51,804 bases of DNA from JACQXM01 sp964569425 (lineage in GTDB: Bacteria > Planctomycetota > Phycisphaerae > UBA1845), in the NCBI GenBank assembly GCA_964569425.1, contig CAZMVD010000018.1, positions 1-51,804 of the forward strand. The letters are read 5' to 3'. The translations under genes were made by a program, and so were the position numbers. The notes below the pieces were generated by a model, which saw only the letters and a program-made list of their open reading frames with translations, was not told the DNA's origin and searched no databases. Of this stretch, positions 34,305 to 43,078 are shown piece by piece (positions within the stretch are counted from its first letter, which is position 1; each line of letters begins with the position of its first letter).

Positions 34305-35036
34305 ATGAATCGCAAACTGACACTGGCGTGTCTGGCAATCGGCATGCTCTTTGTGGCGCCGGCCCTGGCGCTCGCGGAGATGACGGTCGTCAAAGGCAAG
34401 GTGGTGTTCAAGGGCAACGCGGATGATTACAAGCGTTCCGTGCTGGACACCAGCAAGGATCCGAACTGCGCCAAGTCGAAGGCGAAGATCGGAAGCTGGA
34501 ACGTGATCATCAACAGGAAGACCGATCCGCCCACCCTGCGCAACGTGCTGGTGAGCGTGAAGGAGGGTCTGGGCGACCGGGTGTTCCCGGTTCCCAAGGA
34601 AGATCGCGTCCTCACGCAGGTCGGCTGCGAGTATGAGCCGCACGTGCTGGGCGTTATGGAAGGCCAGACGCTGCGGGTGCTCAACGGCGACGACACCAAC
34701 CACAACATTCACTTTCAGCCGAAAATCAACCAGGGGTTCAACTTCACCCAGCCCAAGAAGGACACAGAAGTGGGCAAGGAACTCAAGCTGGTCGCGGAAG
34801 AGGCGTTCAAGGTGAAGTGCGACGTGCACCCGTGGATGGGGGCGTACATCGCGGTGTTCAAACACCCGTTCTATGACGTCACCGGCGACGAGGGAACGTT
34901 TGAACTGAAGGGCATGCCCCCCGGCAAGTATGTCATCGAGGCGTGGCACGAGGAGTTCGGCACGCAAACGATGACGGTCGAGGTGAGCCCCGGCGAACCC
35001 AAGGAAGTCGATTTTACCTACGAGCCTAAGAAGTAG
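34305..35036 (+). CDS. Exported cupredoxin-like protein
   Basis: 243 residues with a signal peptide (MNRKLTLACLAIGMLFVAPA, cleaved near LALAE). The fold is plastocyanin-like: GQTLRVLNGDDTNHNIHFQP holds one possible copper His, and VKCDVHPWMGAYIAVF supplies Cys, His and Met in the order of type 1 copper sites. The C-terminal GTFELKGMPPGKYVIEAWHE looks like a carboxypeptidase-regulatory-type beta domain. It could be a soluble electron carrier between the bc complex and the oxidase, or a copper-delivery protein. ATG 34305 has GAGGAGA just upstream. A hairpin separates it from coxB. Confidence 0.85.
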   Translation: MNRKLTLACLAIGMLFVAPALALAEMTVVKGKVVFKGNADDYKRSVLDTSKDPNCAKSKAKIGSWNVIINRKTDPPTLRNVLVSVKEGLGDRVFPVPKEDRVLTQVGCEYEPHVLGVMEGQTLRVLNGDDTNHNIHFQPKINQGFNFTQPKKDTEVGKELKLVAEEAFKVKCDVHPWMGAYIAVFKHPFYDVTGDEGTFELKGMPPGKYVIEAWHEEFGTQTMTVEVSPGEPKEVDFTYEPKK

Positions 35037-35060
35037 ATCGGTCGAGAGTTTATTCTCTGT

Positions 35061-35098
35061 GGCACGACCCGTCCGCCCAGAACCGGGCGGATCGTGCC
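35061..35098. terminator. Hairpin between the cupredoxin and coxB genes
   Basis: GGCACGA (35061-35067) pairs with TCGTGCC (35092-35098), and TCCGCCC (35072-35078) with GGGCGGA (35085-35091), with a four-base bulge. No T-run follows, so it may attenuate or mark a processing point instead of ending transcription. Confidence 0.45.
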
Positions 35099-35188
35099 GC
35101 GAGCGTCATCAGCGCGGATCGTGACGCCGGGCCGGAATTCCGGGTAGTCAATCTGTCGCACCAGGTCACCCTCCCGCGGAGGTCGTGC

Positions 35189-36079
35189 ATGAAGCCAACG
35201 GGCACGGTGTATTTCTGTCTAGTGGCGGCCCTGGCCGTTTGTGCGGTTACCGGCGCGCCGGCCTGGGCATCGGAGGCGGCGGCGCCCCCCCCTACCCCGG
35301 GGGTGACGATTGACGGCGAATACGGCCCTTTTTTGCCGACCGATGTTTCGCAAGACGGGCACAAGATCGACCAACTGATCCACATCATGCACTGGTTCAT
35401 GGGCGCTTTGTTCGTGGGCTGGGGTGCGTTTTTCGTGTACTGCCTGGTCCGGTTTCGACATCGTCCGGGTCACCGCGCCACGTATGAGCCGGTCAAGGCC
35501 AAAGTGTCGAAGTGGGCGGAGATCGGCGTGGCGGCGTTTGAGGCGGTGCTGCTGCTGGGACTGTCGATGCCCATCTGGGCGGCGGTGAAGAACGAGCCGC
35601 CGACGGCGGAGCAGAACCCGGTGCACATCAAGGTGATGGGCGAGCAGTTTGCGTGGCAGTTCCACTATCCCGGACCGGACGGAAAGTTCGGGCGGCGGGC
35701 GGCGAACCTGGTGGATGCGGCGCTGAACCCGGTGGGGCTTGATCGGTCGGATCCGAACGCCGCGGATGACATCGTGGCGGGCGAGATGCACATCCCCGTC
35801 GACCGGCCGGTGATTGTGGACCTGACCGCCAAGGACGTGATTCACAGCTTTTTCATCCCGGTGATGCGCGTGAAGCAGGACACCATTCCGGGCATGTCCA
35901 TCCCGGTCTGGTTTACGGCGAAGAAGACGGGAACGTTTGAGATCGCCTGTGCGCAGCTTTGCGGGAACAACCACTATTCGATGCGTGCCCTGTTGGTGAT
36001 CGAGCCGGAGGCGCAGTTTCAGGCATGGCTCGAGGAGAAGGGCAAGCCGCCGGAAGTCTTTGACGAGGATGATCTCTAG
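35189..36079 (+). CDS. coxB: Cytochrome c oxidase subunit II
   Basis: 296 residues: signal peptide (to about AWA, residue 27), two transmembrane helices (HIMHWFMGALFVGWGAFFVY and AAFEAVLLLGLSMPIWAAV), then a CuA cupredoxin domain. CuA ligands are His219 (DVIHSFFIP), Cys254, Cys258 and His262 with Met265 in CAQLCGNNHYSM. The residue after the first ligand pair is Gln where most sequences have Glu (CAELCG). The aromatic patch for cytochrome c docking is FAWQFHYPG. There is no fused cytochrome c domain. ATG 35189 has CGGAGG upstream, and coxA follows after 12 bases. Confidence 0.95.
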   Translation: MKPTGTVYFCLVAALAVCAVTGAPAWASEAAAPPPTPGVTIDGEYGPFLPTDVSQDGHKIDQLIHIMHWFMGALFVGWGAFFVYCLVRFRHRPGHRATYEPVKAKVSKWAEIGVAAFEAVLLLGLSMPIWAAVKNEPPTAEQNPVHIKVMGEQFAWQFHYPGPDGKFGRRAANLVDAALNPVGLDRSDPNAADDIVAGEMHIPVDRPVIVDLTAKDVIHSFFIPVMRVKQDTIPGMSIPVWFTAKKTGTFEIACAQLCGNNHYSMRALLVIEPEAQFQAWLEEKGKPPEVFDEDDL

Positions 36080-36091
36080 GAACTACCGAAT

Positions 36092-37855
36092 ATGAGTACG
36101 CATCACGACGAACATCACGCCGCGCATGGGCACCATGCGGCGGGCTTCTGGCGGCAGTACGTGTTTTCGGTGGACCATAAGGTCATCGGGGTGCAGTACG
36201 CCATCACTTCGCTGTGCTTTCTGTTTTTTGGCTTCTGCCTGGTGATGATGATGCGCTGGCAACTGGCCTATCCGGGGCAGCCGTTGCCGCTGATCGGGGG
36301 CCTGCTGAGCGAGCGAATGATGCCCGGCGGGGTGATGCTGCCGGAGTTCTACAACAGCCTGGGAGCGATGCACGGGACGATCATGGTCTTTCTGGGGATC
36401 GTGCCGTTGATCGTGGGCGGGTTCGGCAATTACGTGATGCCGCTGCAGATCGGCGCGCCGGACATGGCGTTCCCGAAGCTCAACATGCTGAGCTACTGGA
36501 TCTACTTTCCGGGCGGGCTGATCATGCTTGCGAGTTTCTTCGTGCCGGGCGGTGCCGCCAATTCGGGCTGGACGTCCTATGCGCCCCTTTCAGTGACGGC
36601 GACGGCCGGGCAGACGTGGTGGCTGGTGGGGATGATCTTTCTGATTACTTCGTCGCTGCTGGGGTCGGTCAACTTCATTGTGACCATCGTGCAGTTGCGG
36701 GCGAAGGGATTGACGATGTTCCGCCTGCCGTTCTTCGTGTGGGCGCAGCTGGTGACGGCGTTTCTGCTGCTGCTGGCCTTTCCGCCGCTGGAGGCGGCGG
36801 GAGTATTGCAACTGCTGGACCGGGTGGCGGGCACGAGTTTCTTTCTGCCCGAGGGGCTGGTGGTCAGCGGCCGGGAGATGATTCAGGGGCGGGAGATTAC
36901 CGGCGGCGGCAGTCCGCTGTTGTGGCAGCATCTGTTCTGGTTCCTGGCGCACCCGGAGGTGTACGTGCTGATTCTGCCGGCGCTGGGGATCGTGGCGGAG
37001 GTGATCGCCAACAACACGCGCAAGCCGTTGTGGGGCTACCGGGCGATGGTGTATTCGACGATTTTTCTGGGCTTCATGTCCTTTATCGTGTGGGCGCACC
37101 ACATGTTCATTACGGGCATGGGCACTAGCATCAGCGCGTTCTTCGCGGCGACGACGATGATCATTTCGATTCCGTCGGTGGTGATTCTGACGGCGCTGGT
37201 GATCAGCCTGTACCAGAGCGCGATCCGTTTCAACGTGCCGATGCTGTTTGCGCTGGCGTTTCTGCCGATGTTCGCGATCGGCGGGCTGACGGGGCTCCCC
37301 CTGGGGTTGCCGGCGTCGGACATTCAACTGCACGATACCTACTACGTGATCGGGCACTTCCACTACGTGGTGGCGCCGGGGACGATTTTCGCGGTGTTCG
37401 CCGGGATCTATTACTGGTTCCCGAAGGTGACGGGCCGCAAGATGAACGAGATGCTGGGCAAGGTGCATTTCTGGACTTCGTTCATTTTCATCAACGCGGT
37501 CTTCGCGCCGATGTTCTGGCAGGGATTGGCGGGCGTGTCGCGACGGCTCTATGACCAGACCTTTTACGCGCACGGCGACGCGGTTCAGGGGCTGACTCGG
37601 ATGTCGTCGTGGGGAGCGTGGATGCTGGGGCTGGCGCAAATTCCGTTTATCATCAACTTTTTCATGAGCATTCGGGGCGGCAAGAAAGTTTCGGAGAATC
37701 CGTGGGAATCGACGACGCTGGAGTGGGCGGCGCCGTCTCCGCCGCCGCACGGCAATTTTGCCACGCCGCCGGTGGTTTATCGCGGCCCTTATGAGTACAG
37801 CGCACCGGGCGCCACGACGGATTATTCGCCACAGCATCAGGCCGCGCTGGCCTAG
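36092..37855 (+). CDS. coxA: Cytochrome c oxidase subunit I
   Basis: 587 residues, twelve or more helices, haem-copper oxidase catalytic subunit. Conserved sites: low-spin haem His in LGAMHGTIMV, the HPEVY motif (His287, Glu289, Tyr291) for CuB and proton entry, WAHHMF for CuB, and HDTYYVIGHFHYVV for the haem a3 and a ligands. FGNYVMPLQIGAPDMAFPKL is the D-channel entrance with Asn and Asp intact. The K-channel motif TGIKxF of A1-type oxidases is replaced by SVVILT (362-367), so the channel Lys is Ile365. The His-rich N-terminus (HHDEHHAAHGHHA) may bind metal. Start ATG 36092. It is part of the II-I-III-IV operon. Confidence 0.96.
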   Translation: MSTHHDEHHAAHGHHAAGFWRQYVFSVDHKVIGVQYAITSLCFLFFGFCLVMMMRWQLAYPGQPLPLIGGLLSERMMPGGVMLPEFYNSLGAMHGTIMVFLGIVPLIVGGFGNYVMPLQIGAPDMAFPKLNMLSYWIYFPGGLIMLASFFVPGGAANSGWTSYAPLSVTATAGQTWWLVGMIFLITSSLLGSVNFIVTIVQLRAKGLTMFRLPFFVWAQLVTAFLLLLAFPPLEAAGVLQLLDRVAGTSFFLPEGLVVSGREMIQGREITGGGSPLLWQHLFWFLAHPEVYVLILPALGIVAEVIANNTRKPLWGYRAMVYSTIFLGFMSFIVWAHHMFITGMGTSISAFFAATTMIISIPSVVILTALVISLYQSAIRFNVPMLFALAFLPMFAIGGLTGLPLGLPASDIQLHDTYYVIGHFHYVVAPGTIFAVFAGIYYWFPKVTGRKMNEMLGKVHFWTSFIFINAVFAPMFWQGLAGVSRRLYDQTFYAHGDAVQGLTRMSSWGAWMLGLAQIPFIINFFMSIRGGKKVSENPWESTTLEWAAPSPPPHGNFATPPVVYRGPYEYSAPGATTDYSPQHQAALA

Positions 37856-37878
37856 CGCCATCAAGGAGATTGCCAGAC

Positions 37879-38499
37879 GTGTCTGCCGAAGTTCTTCCGT
37901 ATACCGTCAAGCCGCATCCGGTCACCGGATTGTACAGCGGCAAGTTCGGGACGTGGCTGTTTCTGGCGTCCGAAGTGATGCTCTTCGGGGCGCTGTTTTC
38001 CAGCTACGTGCTGCTGCGGGTGGGCGCGCCGGAGACGGGTCCGGCGGCGTGGCCGTCCCATGAACAGACGCACCTGAGTTGGAAGATCGGCGGGCTCAAC
38101 ACGCTGGTACTGATCATCTCGAGCGTGACGATGGTCATGGCGTGGGCTTCGCTGAAGATGAACAACCTCTCCAAGGGGCGGACGTACCTGGTGGTAACGT
38201 GGCTGTTGGCGTTGACGTTCATCGTGGTCAAGCTGGTTTTTGAATACATTCCCAAGTTTCAGTCGGGCTATCTGCCGTCGACGAACAACTTTTTCGGGTT
38301 GTATTACACGCTGACCGGGCTGCACGCTTTGCACATCATCGGCGGGATGGTGGTGATCGGGTATTTCATCGGTCCGGGCAGCCGGCTGTGGAAGAAGGAC
38401 CCGGAGTATTTCACCAACCGGATCGAGTGCACCGGGCTGTACTGGCACTTTGTCGATCTGGTGTGGATTTTCCTGTTCCCGGTACTTTACCTCATGTAG
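37879..38499 (+). CDS. coxC: Cytochrome c oxidase subunit III
   Basis: A 206-residue subunit III of five helices, the short form used by many bacterial oxidases. GTWLFLASEVMLFGALFSSY is the first family helix with the conserved Glu. GLYYTLTGLHALHIIGGM and ECTGLYWHFVDLVWIFLFP are the hallmark C-terminal blocks. I chose GTG 37879 (MSAEVLPYTV) because AAGGAG lies ten bases upstream; a TTG at 37870 is only one base from that site. It stabilises subunit I and shapes proton uptake. coxD follows after nine bases. Confidence 0.94.
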   Translation: MSAEVLPYTVKPHPVTGLYSGKFGTWLFLASEVMLFGALFSSYVLLRVGAPETGPAAWPSHEQTHLSWKIGGLNTLVLIISSVTMVMAWASLKMNNLSKGRTYLVVTWLLALTFIVVKLVFEYIPKFQSGYLPSTNNFFGLYYTLTGLHALHIIGGMVVIGYFIGPGSRLWKKDPEYFTNRIECTGLYWHFVDLVWIFLFPVLYLM

Positions 38500-38508
38500 G
38501 AGTTCGCC

Positions 38509-38832
38509 ATGGGCGGCGCGCATTCCGACGTCAGCAAACACGTGAAGGCGTACATCGGCGTGTTCATTGCGCTGGCGGTGTTTACGGTGCTCACGGTGGC
38601 GGCGGCACAGATTCAGGTATCGCAGCCGATGCACATCGCCATCGCCATGGCCATCGCGGTGGTGAAGGCTTCGCTGGTGGCGGCGATCTTCATGCACCTG
38701 AAGTGGGAGCGTGCGGGCAATATCTGGTTCGTGCTGGCGCTGTGCGCGGTGTTCTTCGTGGTGCTCATGCTGCTGCCGGCGCTGACCACGCACGACCTGC
38801 CGCCGACAGCGCGAATGGGCACCTGGGACTAG
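38509..38832 (+). CDS. coxD: Cytochrome c oxidase subunit IV (small, bacterial type)
   Basis: A 107-residue subunit with three helices: YIGVFIALAVFTVLTVAAAQ, then HIAIAMAIAVVKASLVAAIF, with MHLKWER after it, and IWFVLALCAVFFVVLMLLPA. VKASLVAAIFMHLKWE is the signature of the prokaryotic CoxIV family (COX4_pro). ATG 38509 has AGGAG upstream. It accompanies subunit III and is thought to aid assembly of the CuB site. Confidence 0.9.
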   Translation: MGGAHSDVSKHVKAYIGVFIALAVFTVLTVAAAQIQVSQPMHIAIAMAIAVVKASLVAAIFMHLKWERAGNIWFVLALCAVFFVVLMLLPALTTHDLPPTARMGTWD

Positions 38833-38856
38833 CCTCGGCGGGCGTTAGGGGGCGAA

Positions 38857-39066
38857 GTGTCGCTTAAAGCGTTTCATCTCATCTTTGTGATTGTGTCGAC
38901 CATGTTGTCGCTGGGCGTGGGCTTCTGGTCGATCCGGGAATACCGCCTGGGTAGCGCGGGCGTATCGACCCTGTTGATCGGCCTGGGATGTCTGGTCGGC
39001 GCGGTGGGTCTGATCGTCTACGGACGGTGGTTTCTGCGCAAGCTACAGCACTTGAGCTACCTATGA
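38857..39066 (+). CDS. Small two-helix membrane protein of the oxidase cluster
   Basis: 69 residues from GTG 38857. Helices: AFHLIFVIVSTMLSLGVGFW and STLLIGLGCLVGAVGLIVYG. The end is positively charged (RWFLRKLQHLSYL). No family recognised. Similar short proteins often sit in oxidase operons of this type. The stop overlaps the next start as ATGA, so it is coupled to the Cys-motif protein. Confidence 0.72.
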   Translation: MSLKAFHLIFVIVSTMLSLGVGFWSIREYRLGSAGVSTLLIGLGCLVGAVGLIVYGRWFLRKLQHLSYL

Positions 39067-39323
39067 ATCGCACGTTGCGTGCTATTTTGTTCCTCGCGGC
39101 TGCGGTTGCAGGCTGGATGGTTGCGGCGCGTCCGGCGGCGGCCTGTTCCGTGTGCTTCGGTGATCCCGATTCGCCCATGTCGCGCGGCGTGGTGATGGGA
39201 GTGATGGTGCTGGTGGGCATCATTGGGTTCGTGCTGCTGGGCGTGGCCGGCACGATCGCTTTCTGGATTCATCGGAGTCGGCGGCTGGCGGGTCTGACGC
39301 CATCGGATATCTCCACGGAGTAA
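39063..39323 (+). CDS. Small exported membrane protein with CSVCFGDP motif
   Basis: 86 residues. A signal-like helix (AILFLAAAVAGWMVAARPAA) ends directly before ACSVCFGDPDSPMSRG, then a second helix (VMGVMVLVGIIGFVLLGVAG) and a short basic tail. After cleavage the Cys-x2-Cys would sit near the new N-terminus outside the membrane, where it could bind copper or exchange disulfides. The role is not established; location in an oxidase operon suggests assembly. ATG 39063 overlaps the upstream stop as ATGA. Confidence 0.75.
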   Translation: MNRTLRAILFLAAAVAGWMVAARPAAACSVCFGDPDSPMSRGVVMGVMVLVGIIGFVLLGVAGTIAFWIHRSRRLAGLTPSDISTE

Positions 39324-39339
39324 TCCTCTCGATAGGCTC

Positions 39340-40284
39340 ATGACTGCAAGCGACTCATCCCGTGGCTCTCCCCCCTTCCACCGCGGCGTTCACCTTCTGG
39401 CCGTCGTTACTGCGTTGGCCGTGGTGCCGCTGATCGTGGTCGGCGCCGGGGTGACGAGCAAAGACGCGGGCATGGCGTACCCGGATGGATTCTTCTCCGA
39501 CGGCTACTTCTGGAACCCGCCGAACTGGTGGCAACAGGATCATACGCGGTGGGAGCACGGGCACCGGTTGATCGGCCGGGCGGTGGGCATGATCGCCATA
39601 GCCCTCGCGGTGGTTTCCTGGCGGCGCGGTCCCGTGGTGCGTTGGCTGGGGGTGGGCACACTTGCCGCCATCGTATTGCAGGGCATCCTGGGCATACTTC
39701 GGGTGAGTGAAGTTTCTCGACCGCTGGCGATGGTGCACGGCATCTGGGGACAGTTCTGTTTTTGCCTGGCGGTGGCGACGGCGCTGGTCACATCGCGACG
39801 CTGGGCACTGGGGGTGGATCGCTTTCGGGTGCGGGCGGGAATGGCCTTACGGCGGTTGAGCGCGGTGGTGGCCGGGGGAATGTTCCTGCAACTGGCCACG
39901 GGCGCCTTGGTGCGGCATTTTCCATCGAACGCCGCGGCGGCGCTGCATATTCTGATTGCCGTGGTTCTCACGCTGTTGGTGGGCTGGCTGGCGATGTGGG
40001 TCATCGGGCAGCATTCTGTTCGGACCCTGCCGGGGTTCCTGGGTCGAGCGCTGGCGGGCCTGTTTGTGGCCCAGTTATTGCTGGGTGGGTTGACCTTTCT
40101 GGTGGTGATGATCGGGGGCCCGTGGGCCGAATGGGTGCGGTGGAGCGTTCCGTCGGCACACGTTGTGGTGGGTGCGTTGCTGGTGAGTTGTGCGGCGTTG
40201 CTTTGCCTGACGTGTTATCAGCTTCTGGAGCCGGCCGAAAAGGGGTATTCGGCGGTGGCGGTGGGCGCGGTGTCGGTCTCATGA
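39340..40284 (+). CDS. ctaA: Haem A synthase (COX15/CtaA family)
   Basis: A 314-residue membrane enzyme that oxidises haem O to haem A for the oxidase. About eight helices in two related halves. Haem-binding His pairs are in EHGHRLIGRAVGM and MVHGIWGQFC in the first half, and ALHILIAVVL and SAHVVVGALL in the second. GAGVTSKDAGMAYPDGFF is the conserved first loop. Start ATG 39340. The last codons overlap the next start (ATGA), coupling it to haem O synthase, its upstream enzyme in the pathway. Confidence 0.93.
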   Translation: MTASDSSRGSPPFHRGVHLLAVVTALAVVPLIVVGAGVTSKDAGMAYPDGFFSDGYFWNPPNWWQQDHTRWEHGHRLIGRAVGMIAIALAVVSWRRGPVVRWLGVGTLAAIVLQGILGILRVSEVSRPLAMVHGIWGQFCFCLAVATALVTSRRWALGVDRFRVRAGMALRRLSAVVAGGMFLQLATGALVRHFPSNAAAALHILIAVVLTLLVGWLAMWVIGQHSVRTLPGFLGRALAGLFVAQLLLGGLTFLVVMIGGPWAEWVRWSVPSAHVVVGALLVSCAALLCLTCYQLLEPAEKGYSAVAVGAVSVS

Positions 40285-41201
40285 ATACGACCGCAAACAT
40301 GGTGGCGTCTGTCCGCGTGGTGGGCGTGGCCCGCGCGGGTGCCCTGCTCGAGCTTGCCAAGCCGCGCATCGCGTTGCTGGTGCTGATTGCCTGCGCCGCG
40401 GGCTTCTACATGGGGCTTCCGGCGGGCGCTGTGCGTGGGGAGTGGGCACTGTTGTTGTGCTACACGCTCTTGGGGACCGCGCTGGTCGCCGCGGGAGCCA
40501 ACGCGCTCAATCAATGGCTGGAGGCCGATTTTGACCTGCGGATGCAGCGCACGGCCGGGCGGCCGATACCGTCGGGCCGGCTTTCGTCGCAGGAAGTGTT
40601 GACGTTCGGCGTAGCATCGGCCGCGGCGGGTTGCCTGGTGCTGGGGATGTTTGCAAACGTGCCGGCGGCACTGTTGGCGGCTGCGACTTTCGCAAGCTAC
40701 GTGTTTCTTTATACGCCGCTGAAGCGCCGGTCGACGCTTTGCGTGTTTGTGGGGGCGGTGCCCGGTGCGTTGCCGCCGGTAATCGGGTGGGCAGCGGCGA
40801 GTGGGACGTTGTCGGTGGAGGCGTGGCTACTGTTCGTCATTGTATTTTTCTGGCAATTGCCGCACTTCGTGGCGATTGCGTGGCTGTATCGCGATGATTA
40901 TCGGCGCGGCGGTTTTCCGATGCTTCCGGTGGTCGATCGTGACGGCACGCGGACCAATCTACACACGATGACGCACTCGCTAGCGCTGCTGGTGGCCAGC
41001 CTGCTGCCGGTGTATCGAGGATTTGCGGGGCCGACGTACGGGGTGGGGGCTTTTGCCCTGGGCGTGGCGTTTCTGGCGTGCGGCGTCCTTTTTGTGGTTC
41101 GGCGTACGACTGACGTCGCGCGGTTTCATCTGCTTGCCTCGATCATTTATCTGCCCGCCTTGTGTGCGTTGCTGGCGCTCGACAAAGCACGCGGCGTTTG
41201 A
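40281..41201 (+). CDS. ctaB: Protohaem IX farnesyltransferase (haem O synthase)
   Basis: A 306-residue UbiA-family membrane prenyltransferase that adds farnesyl to protohaem. The first Asp-rich motif is in NALNQWLEADFDLRMQRTAG followed by RPIPSGRLS. The second block is LYRDDYRRGGFPMLPVVDRD, and FFWQLPHFVAIAWL is the family helix. It is about nine helices long, standard size. ATG 40281 overlaps the ctaA stop. The downstream gap to the ABC gene is 124 bases. Confidence 0.95.
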   Translation: MNTTANMVASVRVVGVARAGALLELAKPRIALLVLIACAAGFYMGLPAGAVRGEWALLLCYTLLGTALVAAGANALNQWLEADFDLRMQRTAGRPIPSGRLSSQEVLTFGVASAAAGCLVLGMFANVPAALLAAATFASYVFLYTPLKRRSTLCVFVGAVPGALPPVIGWAAASGTLSVEAWLLFVIVFFWQLPHFVAIAWLYRDDYRRGGFPMLPVVDRDGTRTNLHTMTHSLALLVASLLPVYRGFAGPTYGVGAFALGVAFLACGVLFVVRRTTDVARFHLLASIIYLPALCALLALDKARGV

Positions 41202-41325
41202 TTGACCTGCGGCGTGGCGACGGCAAGATGGCGGGGCTGGGTGCCACGAGCCGCTGCGTCCGGCAAGCGCGCGGCGCCTCATTCCCCACCGCGGCCGGAC
41301 CGCGAGCGATGGAGCCCCCGGCACC

Positions 41326-42264
41326 GTGAACGGCATCGAGGTGATTTCCCTTTCCCATCGGTACGAGCAGCGCGTTGCGTTGCGCGATGTTTCTTTCACG
41401 GTGGGCGCCGGCGAATTGGTGGCGGTGCTGGGACCGAACGGCGGGGGCAAGAGCACGCTGTTTCGCATTCTGTCATCGCTGCTTACGCCCAGCGGGGGCA
41501 CGGCGCGGATTGCGGGCGCCGACGTGCTGCGCGATCGACATCAAGTGCGCCGGGTGCTGGGCATTGTGTTTCAACACCCCAGCCTGGACAGCAAGCTGAC
41601 GGTGGGTGAAAACCTGATGCACCAGGGTCATCTGTACGGTCTGCGCGGGGCGCCGCTGCGCGCGCGTTCCATCGAGTTACTGACGGCGTTCGGGTTGGCG
41701 GCGCGCATGGGCGAGCGGGTCGAGCGGCTGTCGGGCGGGTTGCAGCGAAGGGTGGAACTGGCCAAGGCCATGCTTCATCGACCTCGAGTGCTGTTGCTCG
41801 ATGAACCAAGCACCGGTCTCGACCCGGGCGCGCGGCGGGCGCTGTTGGATTCGCTGGTGCAGCTCAAGCAGACTCAGGGAGTCACCACGTTGCTTACCAC
41901 GCACGTCATGGAAGAAGCCGACGGGTGTGACCGTGTGGCCGTGCTTCACGAGGGGACGTTGGTGGCCTATGACAAGCCGGCGACACTGAAGGGGCAAATC
42001 GGGGGTGATGTGCTCACCATTGTCGCCGCAGACCCCGCGGCTCTGTGCGCACGTATGATGGAACAGTTTTCGCTCCAGGCCGGGGTGGTCAACGGCGCGA
42101 TTCGCGTTGAGCACGAGAAAGGGCACGAGCTGGTCCCCCGATTGGTGGAGGCATTTTCCGGGGAAATTGACAGCGTCAGCGTGAATAAGCCAACCCTTGA
42201 CGATCTGTTTGTTCACCTGACGGGCCGGCGCCTGGAGGCGGAAGGCAGCGATGCGGGCACTTGA
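41326..42264 (+). CDS. ABC transporter ATP-binding protein
   Basis: A 312-residue ATPase of the ABC-2 (DrrA/NatA/CcmA-like) type. Walker A GPNGGGKSTLF, Q-loop FQHPSLDSKLTVGENL, signature RLSGGLQRRVELAKAM (reading LSGGL in place of LSGGQ), Walker B VLLLDEPSTGLDPG and switch His in LLTTHVMEEAD. The C-terminal 80 residues resemble the regulatory tail of DrrA-type subunits. GTG 41326 with GGAG upstream. It ends inside the permease gene (14-base overlap). Between haem O synthase and SCO, it may export haem or copper-related cargo; the substrate is not known. Confidence 0.9.
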   Translation: MNGIEVISLSHRYEQRVALRDVSFTVGAGELVAVLGPNGGGKSTLFRILSSLLTPSGGTARIAGADVLRDRHQVRRVLGIVFQHPSLDSKLTVGENLMHQGHLYGLRGAPLRARSIELLTAFGLAARMGERVERLSGGLQRRVELAKAMLHRPRVLLLDEPSTGLDPGARRALLDSLVQLKQTQGVTTLLTTHVMEEADGCDRVAVLHEGTLVAYDKPATLKGQIGGDVLTIVAADPAALCARMMEQFSLQAGVVNGAIRVEHEKGHELVPRLVEAFSGEIDSVSVNKPTLDDLFVHLTGRRLEAEGSDAGT

Positions 42265-43078
42265 GCCGGACAGGTCCACTGGGGCAATCTCCCCCCCACC
42301 GTCGGCGTCGCTCTGGCTGGCGGTGGCATCGCTTTGGCGGCGCGAGGTGGTTCGCTTTCTGCGGCAGCAAAGTCGGATCGTCGGCGCGCTGGGCACGCCG
42401 TTGGTGTTCTGGCTGGTGATCGGGTCCGGGTTGCGGCGGTCGTTCCTGCCCGCAGACGGCGGGTCCGCGGCGGATTATCTCGAGTACGTCTATCCCGGCA
42501 CGCTGGTGATGATCGTTCTGTTTACCGCGATTTTCGCCAATATCTCAGTTATCGAGGATCGCCGGGAGGGGTTTCTTCAGGCCGTTCTGGCAGCGCCGGT
42601 TTCGCGGCTGGCCATCGTGCTGGGCAAAATACTGGGCAGCGCCACGCTGGCAATTTTTCAAAGTCTTTTGTTCTTGTTGCTGGCGCCGTTGACCGGAATA
42701 TCTCTTACCCTGCCGGCGGCGCTGGTTACCGCGGTTACGCTTGTGCTGCTTTCCCTGATGCTCAGCGCCCTGGGGTTTCTGGTCGCGTGGCCGCTGAACA
42801 GTACGCAGGGATTCCACGCGGTGATGAACCTGCTCCTGATGCCGCTGTGGTTGCTGTCGGGGGCGTTGTTTCCGGCCGGCGGTGCGTCGGCGTGGATTGC
42901 CCTGCTGATGAGCATTAACCCACTGACGTACGGTGTGGCGGCGCTGCGTCATGCGCTGTACTTCGGCGCCCTGGCCGACCCTGCCCTGCCGTCGCCGGCG
43001 CTGGCGTTTGGTGTTACCATGCTCACAACGGTGGTACTGGTGGCGTGTTGCGTTCGTATTGTGGAGTCGCGAAGTTGA
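42251..43078 (+). CDS. ABC-2 type transporter permease
   Basis: A 275-residue permease with six helices, including GALGTPLVFWLVIGSGLRRS, TLVMIVLFTAIFANISVIED and LLLMPLWLLSGALFPAGGAS. INPLTYGVAALRHALYFG is the ABC-2 family end motif, and EDRREGFLQAVLAAPVSR is the coupling-helix region. It pairs with the ATPase gene it overlaps. Its stop overlaps the SCO start as TTGA. Comparable pairs occur in oxidase gene clusters of other bacteria. Confidence 0.9.
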   Translation: MRALEPDRSTGAISPPPSASLWLAVASLWRREVVRFLRQQSRIVGALGTPLVFWLVIGSGLRRSFLPADGGSAADYLEYVYPGTLVMIVLFTAIFANISVIEDRREGFLQAVLAAPVSRLAIVLGKILGSATLAIFQSLLFLLLAPLTGISLTLPAALVTAVTLVLLSLMLSALGFLVAWPLNSTQGFHAVMNLLLMPLWLLSGALFPAGGASAWIALLMSINPLTYGVAALRHALYFGALADPALPSPALAFGVTMLTTVVLVACCVRIVESRS

